Source: Fibrobacterota bacterium (lineage in GTDB: Bacteria > Fibrobacterota > Fibrobacteria > UBA11236). Taken from it: a stretch of DNA of 64,000 bases. The stretch covers positions 372,001-436,000 of the forward strand of contig CANKII010000003.1 in the NCBI GenBank assembly GCA_947482115.1, given 5' to 3'. The translations under genes and the position numbers were made by a program. The notes under the pieces are model-generated. The model ran no database searches and was not told the origin of the DNA. It saw only the letters and a list, made by a program, of their open reading frames with translations. Below are positions 55,146 through 62,791 of this stretch, one piece after another (position 1 is the stretch's first letter; every line of letters starts with the position of its first letter).

Positions 55146-55175
55146 TCGGTCGTTTCGGCTCCGCTCAACGACCGA
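55146..55175 (+). repeat. Palindromic repeat, copy 7 (variant centre)
   Basis: Stem TCGGTCGTT/AACGACCGA, the same stem as copies 4 and 9, but the centre is TCGGCTCCGCTC instead of TCGACAGGCTC. It lies after the AT-rich gene and is paired with copy 8. Confidence 0.8.
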
Positions 55176-55187
55176 CAGCGAGTGTTC

Positions 55188-55215
55188 CGCTGACTGAGCG
55201 GAGCCGAAGCCAGCG
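55188..55215 (-). repeat. Palindromic repeat, copy 8 (variant centre, inverted)
   Basis: Stem CGCTGACT/AGCCAGCG with one mismatch and the centre TTCGGCTCCGCTCA on the minus strand. It is inverted with respect to copy 7, as copies 4 and 5 are to each other. Confidence 0.75.
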
Positions 55216-55282
55216 AAAGCGAGTTGAAACCGACAATATTTCACCGCTTGCCCCACCTGCACCGCAGAAGTAAATTCTCTCC

Positions 55283-55516
55283 ATGAGCAAAACTGAAATC
55301 CTCACCGAACTGCCCAAGCTTACCCCCGGCGAATTGATTGAGATTCAAGCCAAGCTGGATGAATTGGTCGGCGAGGTTTGGAGCGATAGCGGAGAACTCA
55401 CCGATGCCGACAAAGCAAAATTGAACGATGCATTGATTGAGTATCAAAAAAATCCTGAAGCCGGCAGTTCCTGGGAGGAAGTCGAAGCTCGCATTCGCGC
55501 CAAATTGAATTCATGA
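55283..55516 (+). CDS. Antitoxin of a ParE-type module (addiction-module component)
   Basis: A 77-residue, acidic protein matching the short addiction-module antitoxin family: ILTELPKLTPGELIEIQAKLDEL in the first half and SSWEEVEARIRAKL at the end, the part that wraps the toxin. It overlaps the toxin gene (ATGA), typical of co-translated pairs. No DNA-binding motif is obvious. Confidence 0.82.
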   Translation: MSKTEILTELPKLTPGELIEIQAKLDELVGEVWSDSGELTDADKAKLNDALIEYQKNPEAGSSWEEVEARIRAKLNS

Positions 55517-55815
55517 CCCGCCGCCTCATCATCCGCGACAGCGCTGAAGAGGAAATCACCGAAGCAGTGCTTTGGTATCAAAATCAATCGACCGGTTTGG
55601 GCGCAGAATTTCTTGCCGAAGTCAACTCAACCATCCAGAGCGTGGTGGAGAATCCCCAAGCTTTTCGAAGATTGCGTCGTCGTCCTGAAGTGCGGCGAGC
55701 TTTAACAGTGAGATTTCCTTACCGAATTTTCTTTATTCTCCGACCCGATGCCATCGTGATATTTTGCGTCTTGCATGGTGCGCGCCATGAACGTGAATGG
55801 AAAAGAAATGTTTAA
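55513..55815 (+). CDS. RelE/ParE-family toxin
   Basis: A 100-residue basic protein of the RelE/ParE fold. Features are the N-terminal helix pair (AEEEITEAVLWYQNQ, EFLAEVNSTIQSVVENP), the FRRLRRRPEVRRALTVRFPYRIFF strand region and a C-terminal VLHGARHEREW, a common end in this family. ParE members poison gyrase while RelE members cut mRNA; the helical N terminus favours ParE. It follows its antitoxin directly. Confidence 0.87.
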   Translation: MTRRLIIRDSAEEEITEAVLWYQNQSTGLGAEFLAEVNSTIQSVVENPQAFRRLRRRPEVRRALTVRFPYRIFFILRPDAIVIFCVLHGARHEREWKRNV

Positions 55816-55837
55816 GCTGGAGTCTGCAATTTTTATC

Positions 55838-55860
55838 ACGCCGGATTAAACGGAGAGAGG
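55838..55860 (-). pseudogene. Relic of a PNPOx-like gene 3' end
   Basis: On the minus strand this stretch reads LSPFNPA-stop, matching the end of the flavin-binding gene at 56762 (NYSPFNPG-stop). Only about 20 bases are similar, so the call is tentative. Confidence 0.35.
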
Positions 55861-55886
55861 GTAAATTAGCGCCAGTCCGCTATTCC

Positions 55887-56684
55887 TTACTTCCCGCTTT
55901 GCGCATTATCATCCTGAAAATAATCCATAAGGCTTGAGATGTTGTCGTGCGCAGCCGTCGTGGTAATGATGCCGCGCCGGGGACGATCCAGATCGAGAAT
56001 CACATAAATGGTCATGATGGTCATCAGGGAATAAGTGCACAGAATGATGTAATCGATTTTTCCTGACTTGCTGGAATATCCGACGATGAAACTACCGGCA
56101 AGGCAAAGAGCAAACAAAAGCCACAGGATGGATTCCGGAACGTGTTTCCTTCTTGCTTCTTCGCGTGTGCTCACGGCGTCGATCATGCCATTGACCGCCG
56201 GGATCATCTGCATCGATCGGGTTGGCTCACCGGGTTGTTGGGACAGGACGGCGGCGCGCTGCCATATCCGTGTCGAAGCGCCATTTGCTTCCTTCAAAGC
56301 GGAAAGAATTTTTCCTTCATCGGCACCCGCATCATAGTATACAATTCGCGATGCGATGTAGTTTTTAAAATCGTTCTTAAACGCAAGTTGGATGGAATCA
56401 GGGTACAATGCGGAGCGAAGCAGGGCGGTTCCAATGTCGTTGCTTTCCTGAACGACTAGATCTCTCCGCGTATCGTAATGCGATGCCGACTGGTTGAACG
56501 TGAACGCAAGCAGCAGAGAAAGTAAGCCAAGCAAGGCTCCTTCAAGTGGACCCATTCCGTCGGAAGTGTAAGAAGGATCCTTCTTTTTCCTGCCGCTCAT
56601 CGTCCGAAGTCCGAACAGATAGGACAGGATGATTCCAACGAAGAGAATGATGACGATCAATGGAGCGGAGGTGTTATACAGCAT
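55887..56684 (-). CDS. DUF4239-family membrane protein
   Basis: A 265-residue protein with two N-terminal membrane helices (LIVIILFVGIILSYLFG and GALLGLLSLLLAFTF) and two C-terminal ones (ILWLLFALCLAGSFIVGY and IILCTYSLMTIMTIYVILDL), enclosing a helical soluble part. The FTFNQSASHYDTRRDLVVQESNDIGTA segment is the family's best mark. These bestrophin-like proteins have no settled function. The gene stands alone. Confidence 0.8.
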   Translation of the reverse strand: MLYNTSAPLIVIILFVGIILSYLFGLRTMSGRKKKDPSYTSDGMGPLEGALLGLLSLLLAFTFNQSASHYDTRRDLVVQESNDIGTALLRSALYPDSIQLAFKNDFKNYIASRIVYYDAGADEGKILSALKEANGASTRIWQRAAVLSQQPGEPTRSMQMIPAVNGMIDAVSTREEARRKHVPESILWLLFALCLAGSFIVGYSSKSGKIDYIILCTYSLMTIMTIYVILDLDRPRRGIITTTAAHDNISSLMDYFQDDNAQSGK

Positions 56685-56761
56685 GCTGACGGGGGAATGT
56701 AAAACTAAAAGAAGCCATTCACGGTCACTGATGTCGCGAATATCTTCGCTTCAATCCTTTA

Positions 56762-57664
56762 TCACCCCGGATTAAACGGCGAATAATTCAAAAACAACCA
56801 ATCCAGCTTCACCGCATTCCCAACCTCAACCACCCGATCCACCTTAAACTCCACAACCCGTTCCGCCCCGGAGAATGATTCCTTCTCCTCATCCTCCCAC
56901 AAAACTTCCGCCTTTCCTGTAAGCTGCAACGTCGCCCCGGTTTCAAAATCCAGAAACAACAACCCTGCATTCGGATTCACCGACAGATTCCCCAAAGTCT
57001 GGAACATGTTGTTCCCCTTGTAATCCGGCCAGCGCAGCACATTCCCATTCACAACCTGTACAAACCCCGGATTGCCGCCGCGATGCGACGCGTCCACACC
57101 GCGTTCAGAATGATTCGATGCGATGAAGAAAGTATCAGCCCCGGCGATCCAGCGTTGTTGACGCGCGTTTAACGAAGAATCGTTTTCCGCATTCTGAGAA
57201 GAAGCGGCTGCGGAGGACTTGGGCTTCCACGCCCGCGCCTGAATGTATTTCGGACAATTGAAAAACACCTCTTCGGCATGCAACACAATCATCCCGTCTT
57301 TCACTTCCGCTTTGCCATTCAACCGCATGCGCCGCCGCGTCATGGGTTCCAGCACCAACACACCGATGTGAGAATCCGCCGCAAGATTGGCATGGAGCGG
57401 ATCTTCAGGCAGAGGATGGGCGTTGATGACGAGTGTCTTTTCATCCAAGGCTTGGATGAACCCCGGCTGACCGGCAAGCACGGAGGCCCACACCTGTTCG
57501 TGAGCATCGAGCGATCCAATGATGGCCATGGGCTGGCTGCGGAGAAATCCTTCCGCTTGGAGCGGAATCACGGAATCAATGGAACGGCCGACGCGATTCG
57601 CCAAATCCTGCACACCGGCGCGTTTTTGCACTGCGATTTCACCAGCGTGAAAGACAGGTTTCAT
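56762..57664 (-). CDS. Pyridoxamine 5'-phosphate oxidase-like flavin-binding protein
   Basis: A 300-residue protein of the split-barrel FMN-binding fold (PNPOx-like), of the larger type with an N-terminal FHAGE segment. IIGSLDAHEQVWASVLAGQPGF and GFVQVVNGNVLRWPDYKGNNMF are recognisable, the latter followed by NLSVNPNAGLLFLDFETG, typical of FMN contact. The protein ends SPFNPG. Fragments of this end recur on both sides of the gene (55838 and 58216). Confidence 0.82.
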   Translation of the reverse strand: MKPVFHAGEIAVQKRAGVQDLANRVGRSIDSVIPLQAEGFLRSQPMAIIGSLDAHEQVWASVLAGQPGFIQALDEKTLVINAHPLPEDPLHANLAADSHIGVLVLEPMTRRRMRLNGKAEVKDGMIVLHAEEVFFNCPKYIQARAWKPKSSAAASSQNAENDSSLNARQQRWIAGADTFFIASNHSERGVDASHRGGNPGFVQVVNGNVLRWPDYKGNNMFQTLGNLSVNPNAGLLFLDFETGATLQLTGKAEVLWEDEEKESFSGAERVVEFKVDRVVEVGNAVKLDWLFLNYSPFNPG

Positions 57665-57749
57665 GGATCAATAGCTATTAAAAACCCGGTCGCTTCGCGT
57701 TGCTGCATCGTATCTTATCCCTACAGCAAACGGAGAATAAGGAGCCACC

Positions 57750-58208
57750 ATGTTGATCAAAAAAATCCAAAAGAAAAGCGCCGACCCGTTTGTCTACCTC
57801 CACGGCACCAAAATCACCGACTACGAAAAAATCCCAACGGTCGGTCAAAAGATCATGGACGGCATCAACCGTCTTGTCCGAACACAAAAGATCGAACCTA
57901 CCGGTCCCGCGATATGGTCCTACACCCCAGCAGGAAAGGGGAAACTGAAATTGCGCGCCGGAGTTCCTGTGAAAAAGGGAACGCGGGGCAAGACTCCGTT
58001 CTCCGCGAAGTCGGAACCGGAATGGACCTGCCTCTCGGCGGAGTACAAAGGGCCGATGACGCAAATCATCAACGCATGGTTTGAACTCTTTGAGGCTGCG
58101 GAGAAAAAAGGGATTGAACTGCGAGATGACCGCAGGGAAATCTACCGCAAATGGGTGGGAGTGGATTCCAAGGAGAATGTCACCGAGTTGCAGATTCGTT
58201 TGAAATAA
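57750..58208 (+). CDS. Hypothetical protein, GyrI/effector-binding-like
   Basis: A 152-residue cytoplasmic protein. The pattern of strands and helices (AIWSYTPAGKGKLKLRAGVPV, then EWTCLSAEYKGPMTQIINAWFELFEAAEKKGIEL and REIYRKWVGVDSKENVTELQIRL) fits a GyrI-like effector-binding fold, in which the final acidic strand pattern (TELQIRLK) is common. No DNA-binding domain is attached. GGAG precedes the start by several bases. The assignment is by general pattern only. Confidence 0.6.
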   Translation: MLIKKIQKKSADPFVYLHGTKITDYEKIPTVGQKIMDGINRLVRTQKIEPTGPAIWSYTPAGKGKLKLRAGVPVKKGTRGKTPFSAKSEPEWTCLSAEYKGPMTQIINAWFELFEAAEKKGIELRDDRREIYRKWVGVDSKENVTELQIRLK

Positions 58209-58215
58209 CAGATCG

Positions 58216-58255
58216 CTATGCCGGATTAAACGGAGAGTAATTCAAAAACAACTAT
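58216..58255 (-). pseudogene. Relic of a PNPOx-like gene 3' end
   Basis: On the minus strand this reads LFLNYSPFNPA, nearly identical in protein and DNA to the last codons of the gene at 56762, but no gene body follows. It is probably what remains of a duplicated neighbour, now replaced by the flanking genes. Confidence 0.6.
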
Positions 58256-58274
58256 TGTTTGATGGGAGGGGAAA

Positions 58275-59021
58275 ATGAAAAACACCAACCCAACATATTT
58301 TTCAAAAACAGTTCCAACTACCGCACTGCTTCAAATCTTTCTCCTCCTGATTTCCCTCCTCATCGAAAGCTGTGCCTCCGCCAAGATCCTCACCCAAGCA
58401 GCCCTCGCTGATTGCAATACCAGCACCGTCTATCTCGGCGCGTGGTGGAATCACGTCCCCGATACGGTATCCATCCAATTGGATCCGATGGGAGGCTATC
58501 AATTCGCGTACTGGGTTGACGATGCCGGAAATGTCTGCCACGGAGATCCGGGTAAAAACGGCCAGCTTGGACCCGCCGTCCTGAAAGCCTACAGGCCGCA
58601 GGCGTTTGCACTGGCGGACAAGGGTACGATTCTCAGTGCGGATCGACTCAAAGAGCTGCAGGAAATTCCCGTTCCCTTGGATCCTTATGCTGGATCGGGT
58701 TTTCATTTCGTGCAGCTTTACAACAACCTTTGGCGGATGAGGAGCGATGGCCAAACATTTCGATCCACCGTGACAGGACCCCTTTCCATTCCGAACGTGA
58801 TTGAGGTTGGCAGCCGGGCCTGTGTGGCCCCTGTTTCCCTTTTGGCATCCGGATTCGGAGCTGTCATTTTGCCTTCATCGAACAAGGATGCGGTGAGGCA
58901 GGATCCCAATCATTGCAAGGTTCGGACGATGCCGGTGGACATCAACATGAGTGAGGCCGCCCGGAAAAAATACAACGCAATGGCTCTGCCGCATGGCGGC
59001 GAAATTTACAACGTCCCGTAG
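58275..59021 (+). CDS. Hypothetical lipoprotein
   Basis: A 248-residue protein. GGGAGGGGAAA precedes the ATG. The signal is long: basic/polar residues 1-17, a hydrophobic core (LLQIFLLLISLLIE) and a lipobox ending in Cys 33 (IESC). The mature part has several cysteines (DCNTS, NVCHG, RACVA, NHCKV) and strand-like segments (FAYWVDDAGNV, FHFVQLYNNLWRM). No family recognised. Confidence 0.7.
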   Translation: MKNTNPTYFSKTVPTTALLQIFLLLISLLIESCASAKILTQAALADCNTSTVYLGAWWNHVPDTVSIQLDPMGGYQFAYWVDDAGNVCHGDPGKNGQLGPAVLKAYRPQAFALADKGTILSADRLKELQEIPVPLDPYAGSGFHFVQLYNNLWRMRSDGQTFRSTVTGPLSIPNVIEVGSRACVAPVSLLASGFGAVILPSSNKDAVRQDPNHCKVRTMPVDINMSEAARKKYNAMALPHGGEIYNVP

Positions 59022-59059
59022 CGTGGTATCTTATACCCGCCACAAAAAAGGAAACCCTG

Positions 59060-59182
59060 ATGAAAAAATGGAAATGCCCGGACTGCGGAGCCATCAAATC
59101 GGATTTTGAAATGACGGAGATTTATACGGTCGTTTCGACGGTTCGACAAGCTCACCGCAGGCAGGCTCAACGACCGGTGTGA
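59060..59182 (+). pseudogene. Truncated rubredoxin relic ending in a palindromic repeat
   Basis: The frame starts MKKWKC and jumps directly to [15 protein letters not shown], whereas the intact rubredoxin at 61214 has 37 residues between these parts. The first Cys pair is merged with the second, so only one knuckle remains and iron cannot be held by four cysteines. The normal stop is lost: a repeat inserted at that point adds 19 foreign codons before TGA. The original GGAAACCC leader is kept. It is a decayed duplicate of the gene 2 kb downstream. Confidence 0.8.
59127..59176 (+). repeat. Palindromic repeat, copy 9 (long subtype, in rubredoxin relic)
   Basis: Stem CGGTCGTT/AACGACCG with the long centre (two TTCGAC units and GCTCACCGCAGGCAGGCTC) also seen in copy 3. 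It replaces the stop codon of the rubredoxin relic. Confidence 0.8.
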
Positions 59183-59208
59183 ATGTTCCGCTTAGTTAAA
59201 TTCCCATC

Positions 59209-60666
59209 ATGAATACAACCGCTCCCTTGCGCGTACTCGTCACCGGTGCCACGGGATACATCGGCGGCCGTCTCGTTCCGCGCCTGCTGGCGAAAGGTCA
59301 TCATGTGCGATGCGTTGCGCGCAACCCCAGCCGACTTGAAGGATATCCGTGGCCGGGAGTGGAAATCGTGCAGGGGGACCTGGAAAATTTCGAAGATGTC
59401 GCACGAGCCTTGCGGGACATCGACGTCGCCTATTACCTAGTGCATTCCATGGCAGCCGGTGAGGCCTTCCACGAACGCGATCGGCAGATGGCGCTGGACT
59501 TCGGAAAGGCGGCGGCGAACGTGGGCGTCCGGCGTATCATTTATCTTGGCGGATTGGGCGACACGGAAAAAGTGCGCAGCAGGCATCTGGTTTCACGGCA
59601 GGAGGTGGGCCGCTGCCTTTCCGCCGGCGGCGTTCCCGTGATCGAATTTCGCGCCGCCGTGATCGTGGGATCGGGCAGCGCCAGCTTTGAAATGATCCGC
59701 CATATCGTCGAACGGCTTCCGATCATGATTGCGCCGCTGTGGGTGAACACGCGCTGTCAGCCCATCGGTATCCGGTGGGTGATGGAATATCTGGTCGAAG
59801 CCCTCGATCATCCCGCGGCCGAGGGCATCTATGAAATCGGCGGCGAAGACATTTTAAGTTACCGTCAAATGATGCTGCGCTACGCCCGCATCCGGGGACT
59901 CCGACGGTTCATCCTTCCTGTTCCCGTTCCGAGGCCTCACCTCAGCAGCCGCGTGGTGGATTTGCTGACGCCCATTCCCTACAGCATCGCCCAGCCCCTG
60001 GTTGAAAGCCTCCAAACTGAGGTGGTGGTGCGCAGTGACAGGGCGAAAAACACCTTCAAGGTCAGGCCTCCGGGTTACGATGAAGCCGTGCGGCTCGCAT
60101 TGATGCGCATGGCCGAGGACAGCGTCGAAACCATCTGGGCGTCGAGCCTTTCCAGTCTGAAACAGGATCAGCCGGAAGCGGATACGCTCGGCTCGCACGA
60201 GGGCATGTTGATGGATCGACGGAGACGGCGTATGGGTGCATCGCCTTCGCGCGTGTTCGAAGCGATCTGCGCCTTGGGCGGCGAGGAGGGCTGGCCTGCG
60301 GGCAACGCCCTCTGGCAATTGCGCGGCGTCATGGACCGCATGGTCGGAGGAGTGGGCATGCGCCGGGGACGTCGCCATCCCCGCGAATTGCGGGTTGGAG
60401 ATCCCGTGGACTTCTGGCGCGTGGAAGCGATGGAATCCCCGCGTCTGCTGCGGCTTCGCGCTGAAATGAAACTGCCGGGCAGGGCATGGCTGCAGTTTGA
60501 GGTGCTTCCCGATCCTGTGGGATCCCGGGTCGAGCAGACCGCCTTCTTCGAGCCTCACGGCAATTTCGGATATCTGTACTGGTACACCGTGCTTCCCCTT
60601 CACCGTTTTGTATTTCCGGGGCTCATCAATGCCTTGAAGAAGCAGGCCGAAACCCCGGGAGATTGA
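59209..60666 (+). CDS. SDR-family NAD(P)-binding protein with DUF2867 domain
   Basis: A 485-residue protein. The N-terminal Rossmann domain (residues 8-250) has VTGATGYIGGRLVPRL, VQGDLENFEDV and AYYLVHSM, the atypical NmrA/YbjT-like SDR type. The C-terminal half (about 330-480) matches DUF2867: FEAICALGGEEGWPAGNALW, PVDFWRVEAMESPRLLRLRAEMKLPGRAWLQFEV and a Phe/Tyr-rich end. Such proteins are proposed oxidoreductases or NAD(P) sensors. No SAM or Tyr-x3-Lys catalytic set is evident. Confidence 0.85.
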   Translation: MNTTAPLRVLVTGATGYIGGRLVPRLLAKGHHVRCVARNPSRLEGYPWPGVEIVQGDLENFEDVARALRDIDVAYYLVHSMAAGEAFHERDRQMALDFGKAAANVGVRRIIYLGGLGDTEKVRSRHLVSRQEVGRCLSAGGVPVIEFRAAVIVGSGSASFEMIRHIVERLPIMIAPLWVNTRCQPIGIRWVMEYLVEALDHPAAEGIYEIGGEDILSYRQMMLRYARIRGLRRFILPVPVPRPHLSSRVVDLLTPIPYSIAQPLVESLQTEVVVRSDRAKNTFKVRPPGYDEAVRLALMRMAEDSVETIWASSLSSLKQDQPEADTLGSHEGMLMDRRRRRMGASPSRVFEAICALGGEEGWPAGNALWQLRGVMDRMVGGVGMRRGRRHPRELRVGDPVDFWRVEAMESPRLLRLRAEMKLPGRAWLQFEVLPDPVGSRVEQTAFFEPHGNFGYLYWYTVLPLHRFVFPGLINALKKQAETPGD

Positions 60667-60723
60667 AGCCCTGGTCATTCCGCATCCTGTCGCATATCTT
60701 GTATGTTCGATACAGGAGGAAGC

Positions 60724-61203
60724 ATGAACGTTGTCGATCCGTCATCCGTCACCATGAAAAATCTGGAATCCGCTTTCGCGGGCGAATCCATGGCCCACAT
60801 GAAATATCTCCGCTTCGCCAAAATAGCCCGGGCCAACGGCCATGAAGAGGTCGCCAGGGTGTTCGAAGAAACGGCCGCGCAGGAAATCAAACACGCACTG
60901 GCCCATGCCGAATTACTTTACCCCGCCGAACTGGTGAACACCGCAAGGGCTTTGGAACTCGCCATCGAGGGCGAAACTTATGAGTACACGGAAATGTATC
61001 CTGGCTTCCATCGCGATGCCGAGAAGGAAGGCAATCTTGCTGCGAAGCGGGAGCTTGAAGCGCAGATGCAGGAATCGAAGGAGCATGCGGAACTGTTTCG
61101 CAATACATTGGCAACGGCAGCAAAACGTTTCGCCGCGTTGACGCGCATTGAAGAGAAACACGCCAACCACTATCGTCAAACTTTAAATACGGTCAGGACT
61201 TGA
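60724..61203 (+). CDS. Rubrerythrin-type diiron protein without rubredoxin domain
   Basis: A 159-residue ferritin-like protein. The start at 60724 has GGAGG four bases upstream and is preferred to the in-frame ATG at 60703. Diiron ligands are visible as [24 protein letters not shown] and, in the second half, a long helix with [10 protein letters not shown] and [11 protein letters not shown]. Classical rubrerythrin ends in a rubredoxin domain; here that electron donor is a separate gene 10 bases downstream. Peroxide reduction is the likely role. Confidence 0.9.
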   Translation: MNVVDPSSVTMKNLESAFAGESMAHMKYLRFAKIARANGHEEVARVFEETAAQEIKHALAHAELLYPAELVNTARALELAIEGETYEYTEMYPGFHRDAEKEGNLAAKRELEAQMQESKEHAELFRNTLATAAKRFAALTRIEEKHANHYRQTLNTVRT

Positions 61204-61213
61204 GGAGAAAATC

Positions 61214-61378
61214 ATGAAGAAATGGAAATGCGTTGTGTGCGGGTTCACCTATGACGAAGCCGCCGGTTTGCCGGATGAAGGCATCGCTCCCGGCACCCGC
61301 TGGCAGGATATTCCCGAAGACTGGAATTGTCCGGACTGCGGAGCCGTTAAATCGGATTTTGAGATGACGGAGATTTAA
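61214..61378 (+). CDS. Rubredoxin
   Basis: A 54-residue electron carrier with both iron-binding knuckles: KCVVCGFTY and [12 protein letters not shown]. The [16 protein letters not shown] loop and the WxxxPEDWxCP pattern are typical. GAGGAGAAAATC precedes the start. It follows the rubrerythrin gene by 10 bases and is presumably its redox partner. A decayed duplicate lies at 59060. Confidence 0.96.
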   Translation: MKKWKCVVCGFTYDEAAGLPDEGIAPGTRWQDIPEDWNCPDCGAVKSDFEMTEI

Positions 61379-61423
61379 AAGCGGAACCGGACGCCAACCG
61401 GACACTTTGTATAATTCTCCCTG

Positions 61424-62143
61424 ATGACTCCTCCGGATAAATCGCAAAACGTTCCCGGCAGCCGCCGGAGTTTTATCGCGGTCCTCCCTGCCCTGTTTCT
61501 CGCCGGTTGTGATTGGACAACAGGCAAAAGAACCAAGTCGGCGCTCAAGGGTTTCCAACAATTCAACGACTGGGTGCAGCAAAAGGTTTTCGACCCCGGA
61601 AAACTCGCGACGGAATATGCCGACGAGCAGCTCACACCCGAAGAGGATTTCCGCGTAAACGGATACGACACCGACGAACCCGACATGGACATTCCCAATT
61701 GGGTGTTAATGGTGGACGGTTTGGTGCGTTCTCCCGGGGATTATTCGATGGAACAAATCTCCACCTTGCCGAAGTATGTGAAGAACCTCCGTCATTGCTG
61801 TGTCGAAGGTTGGAGCATGGTTCCCAAATGGGGCGGCGTGTTGATGAAGGATTTTCTCGCCATGGTGGGAGCCGATCCGAATGCGAAGTACGTCTCCGTC
61901 GAATGCGGCGACGATTATTACACGGCCTGGGACATGGCGAGCACCCTACATTCCCAAACCTTGCTGGCCTACGAAGCCTATGGCAAACCGCTCGGACTGG
62001 AGCATGGCGCTCCGCTGCGCGTGGTCATGCCCGTGAAACTGGGATACAAGAGCGCGAAGTGGATTACCCGGCTCACGGTCACCAATGAAAAGCCGGGGGG
62101 TTATTGGGAAGACCGGGGCTATGACTGGTTCGCGGGGTTGTGA
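61424..62143 (+). CDS. Sulfite oxidase/MsrP-family molybdopterin oxidoreductase, Tat lipoprotein
   Basis: A 239-residue protein. The N terminus has RRSFIAVL followed by a hydrophobic run and lipobox LAGC, consistent with Tat export and acylation. The molybdopterin domain includes WVLMVDGLV and the molybdenum-ligating Cys in NLRHCCVEGWSMVPKWGG, then VSVECGDDYYTAWDM and LRVVMPVKLGYKSAKWI. This is the short, single-domain type related to the MsrP catalytic subunit, which repairs methionine sulfoxide in envelope proteins. The next gene encodes a cytochrome b that could supply electrons. Confidence 0.9.
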   Translation: MTPPDKSQNVPGSRRSFIAVLPALFLAGCDWTTGKRTKSALKGFQQFNDWVQQKVFDPGKLATEYADEQLTPEEDFRVNGYDTDEPDMDIPNWVLMVDGLVRSPGDYSMEQISTLPKYVKNLRHCCVEGWSMVPKWGGVLMKDFLAMVGADPNAKYVSVECGDDYYTAWDMASTLHSQTLLAYEAYGKPLGLEHGAPLRVVMPVKLGYKSAKWITRLTVTNEKPGGYWEDRGYDWFAGL

Positions 62144-62146
62144 CGG

Positions 62147-62776
62147 ATGCGCACACCCAAGGTTCGCCAGCATCCCCTGATTATTCGCATCACCCACTGG
62201 GTCAATTTCATCGCCCTCGGAATCATGGTGATGAGCGGACTGCAGATTTACAACGCCTCCCCTGTTATACCGATCGATTTTGATTTTCCAAAATCCGTCA
62301 CCCTGGGCGGATGGCTTCAAGGTGGACGGCAATGGCATTTTCTCGGCATGTGGCTCTTTGCCATCAACGGCGTGGTGTGGGTCGTGTATAACATTCTCAG
62401 CAAGCACGGCCGGATGACCACGATCTTTTCGAAGAAAGATTTCGGCGGTCTGCTACCGATGATCCAGTATTATCTGCGCATTCGCAAAAAGCATCCGCCC
62501 GTGCGGAAATACAATGCCTTGCAAAAGGCGGCTTACACCTCGGTTCCATTTATTGCCCTCGGCGCAGTGCTAACCGGTGTTTCCATTTATTGGCCCGTGC
62601 AATTCGGCTGGGTTACCCGGCTCTTTGGAAATTACGACACCGCGCGCTTGTGGCACTTCCTCTTCATGTCTGCGCTGGTGTTGTTTGTCGCCGGGCATCT
62701 TTTCATGGTGGCGATTTCGGGATGGAACAATTTCACATCCATCATCACCGGATATAAAAGGGTCGAAGAGGTTTAG
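62147..62776 (+). CDS. Cytochrome b561-type membrane electron donor
   Basis: A 209-residue membrane protein with four main helices. Heme-ligand histidines are visible in RITHWVNFIALGIMVMSG, GRQWHFLGMWLFAING, and LWHFLFMSALVLFVAGHLF. The pattern matches the Ni/Fe-hydrogenase-type/thiosulfate-reductase cytochrome b family. It follows the molybdopterin protein by three bases and likely passes quinol electrons to it, in place of MsrQ. Confidence 0.9.
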   Translation: MRTPKVRQHPLIIRITHWVNFIALGIMVMSGLQIYNASPVIPIDFDFPKSVTLGGWLQGGRQWHFLGMWLFAINGVVWVVYNILSKHGRMTTIFSKKDFGGLLPMIQYYLRIRKKHPPVRKYNALQKAAYTSVPFIALGAVLTGVSIYWPVQFGWVTRLFGNYDTARLWHFLFMSALVLFVAGHLFMVAISGWNNFTSIITGYKRVEEV

Positions 62777-62791
62777 TCGCCGCTTTACGTA

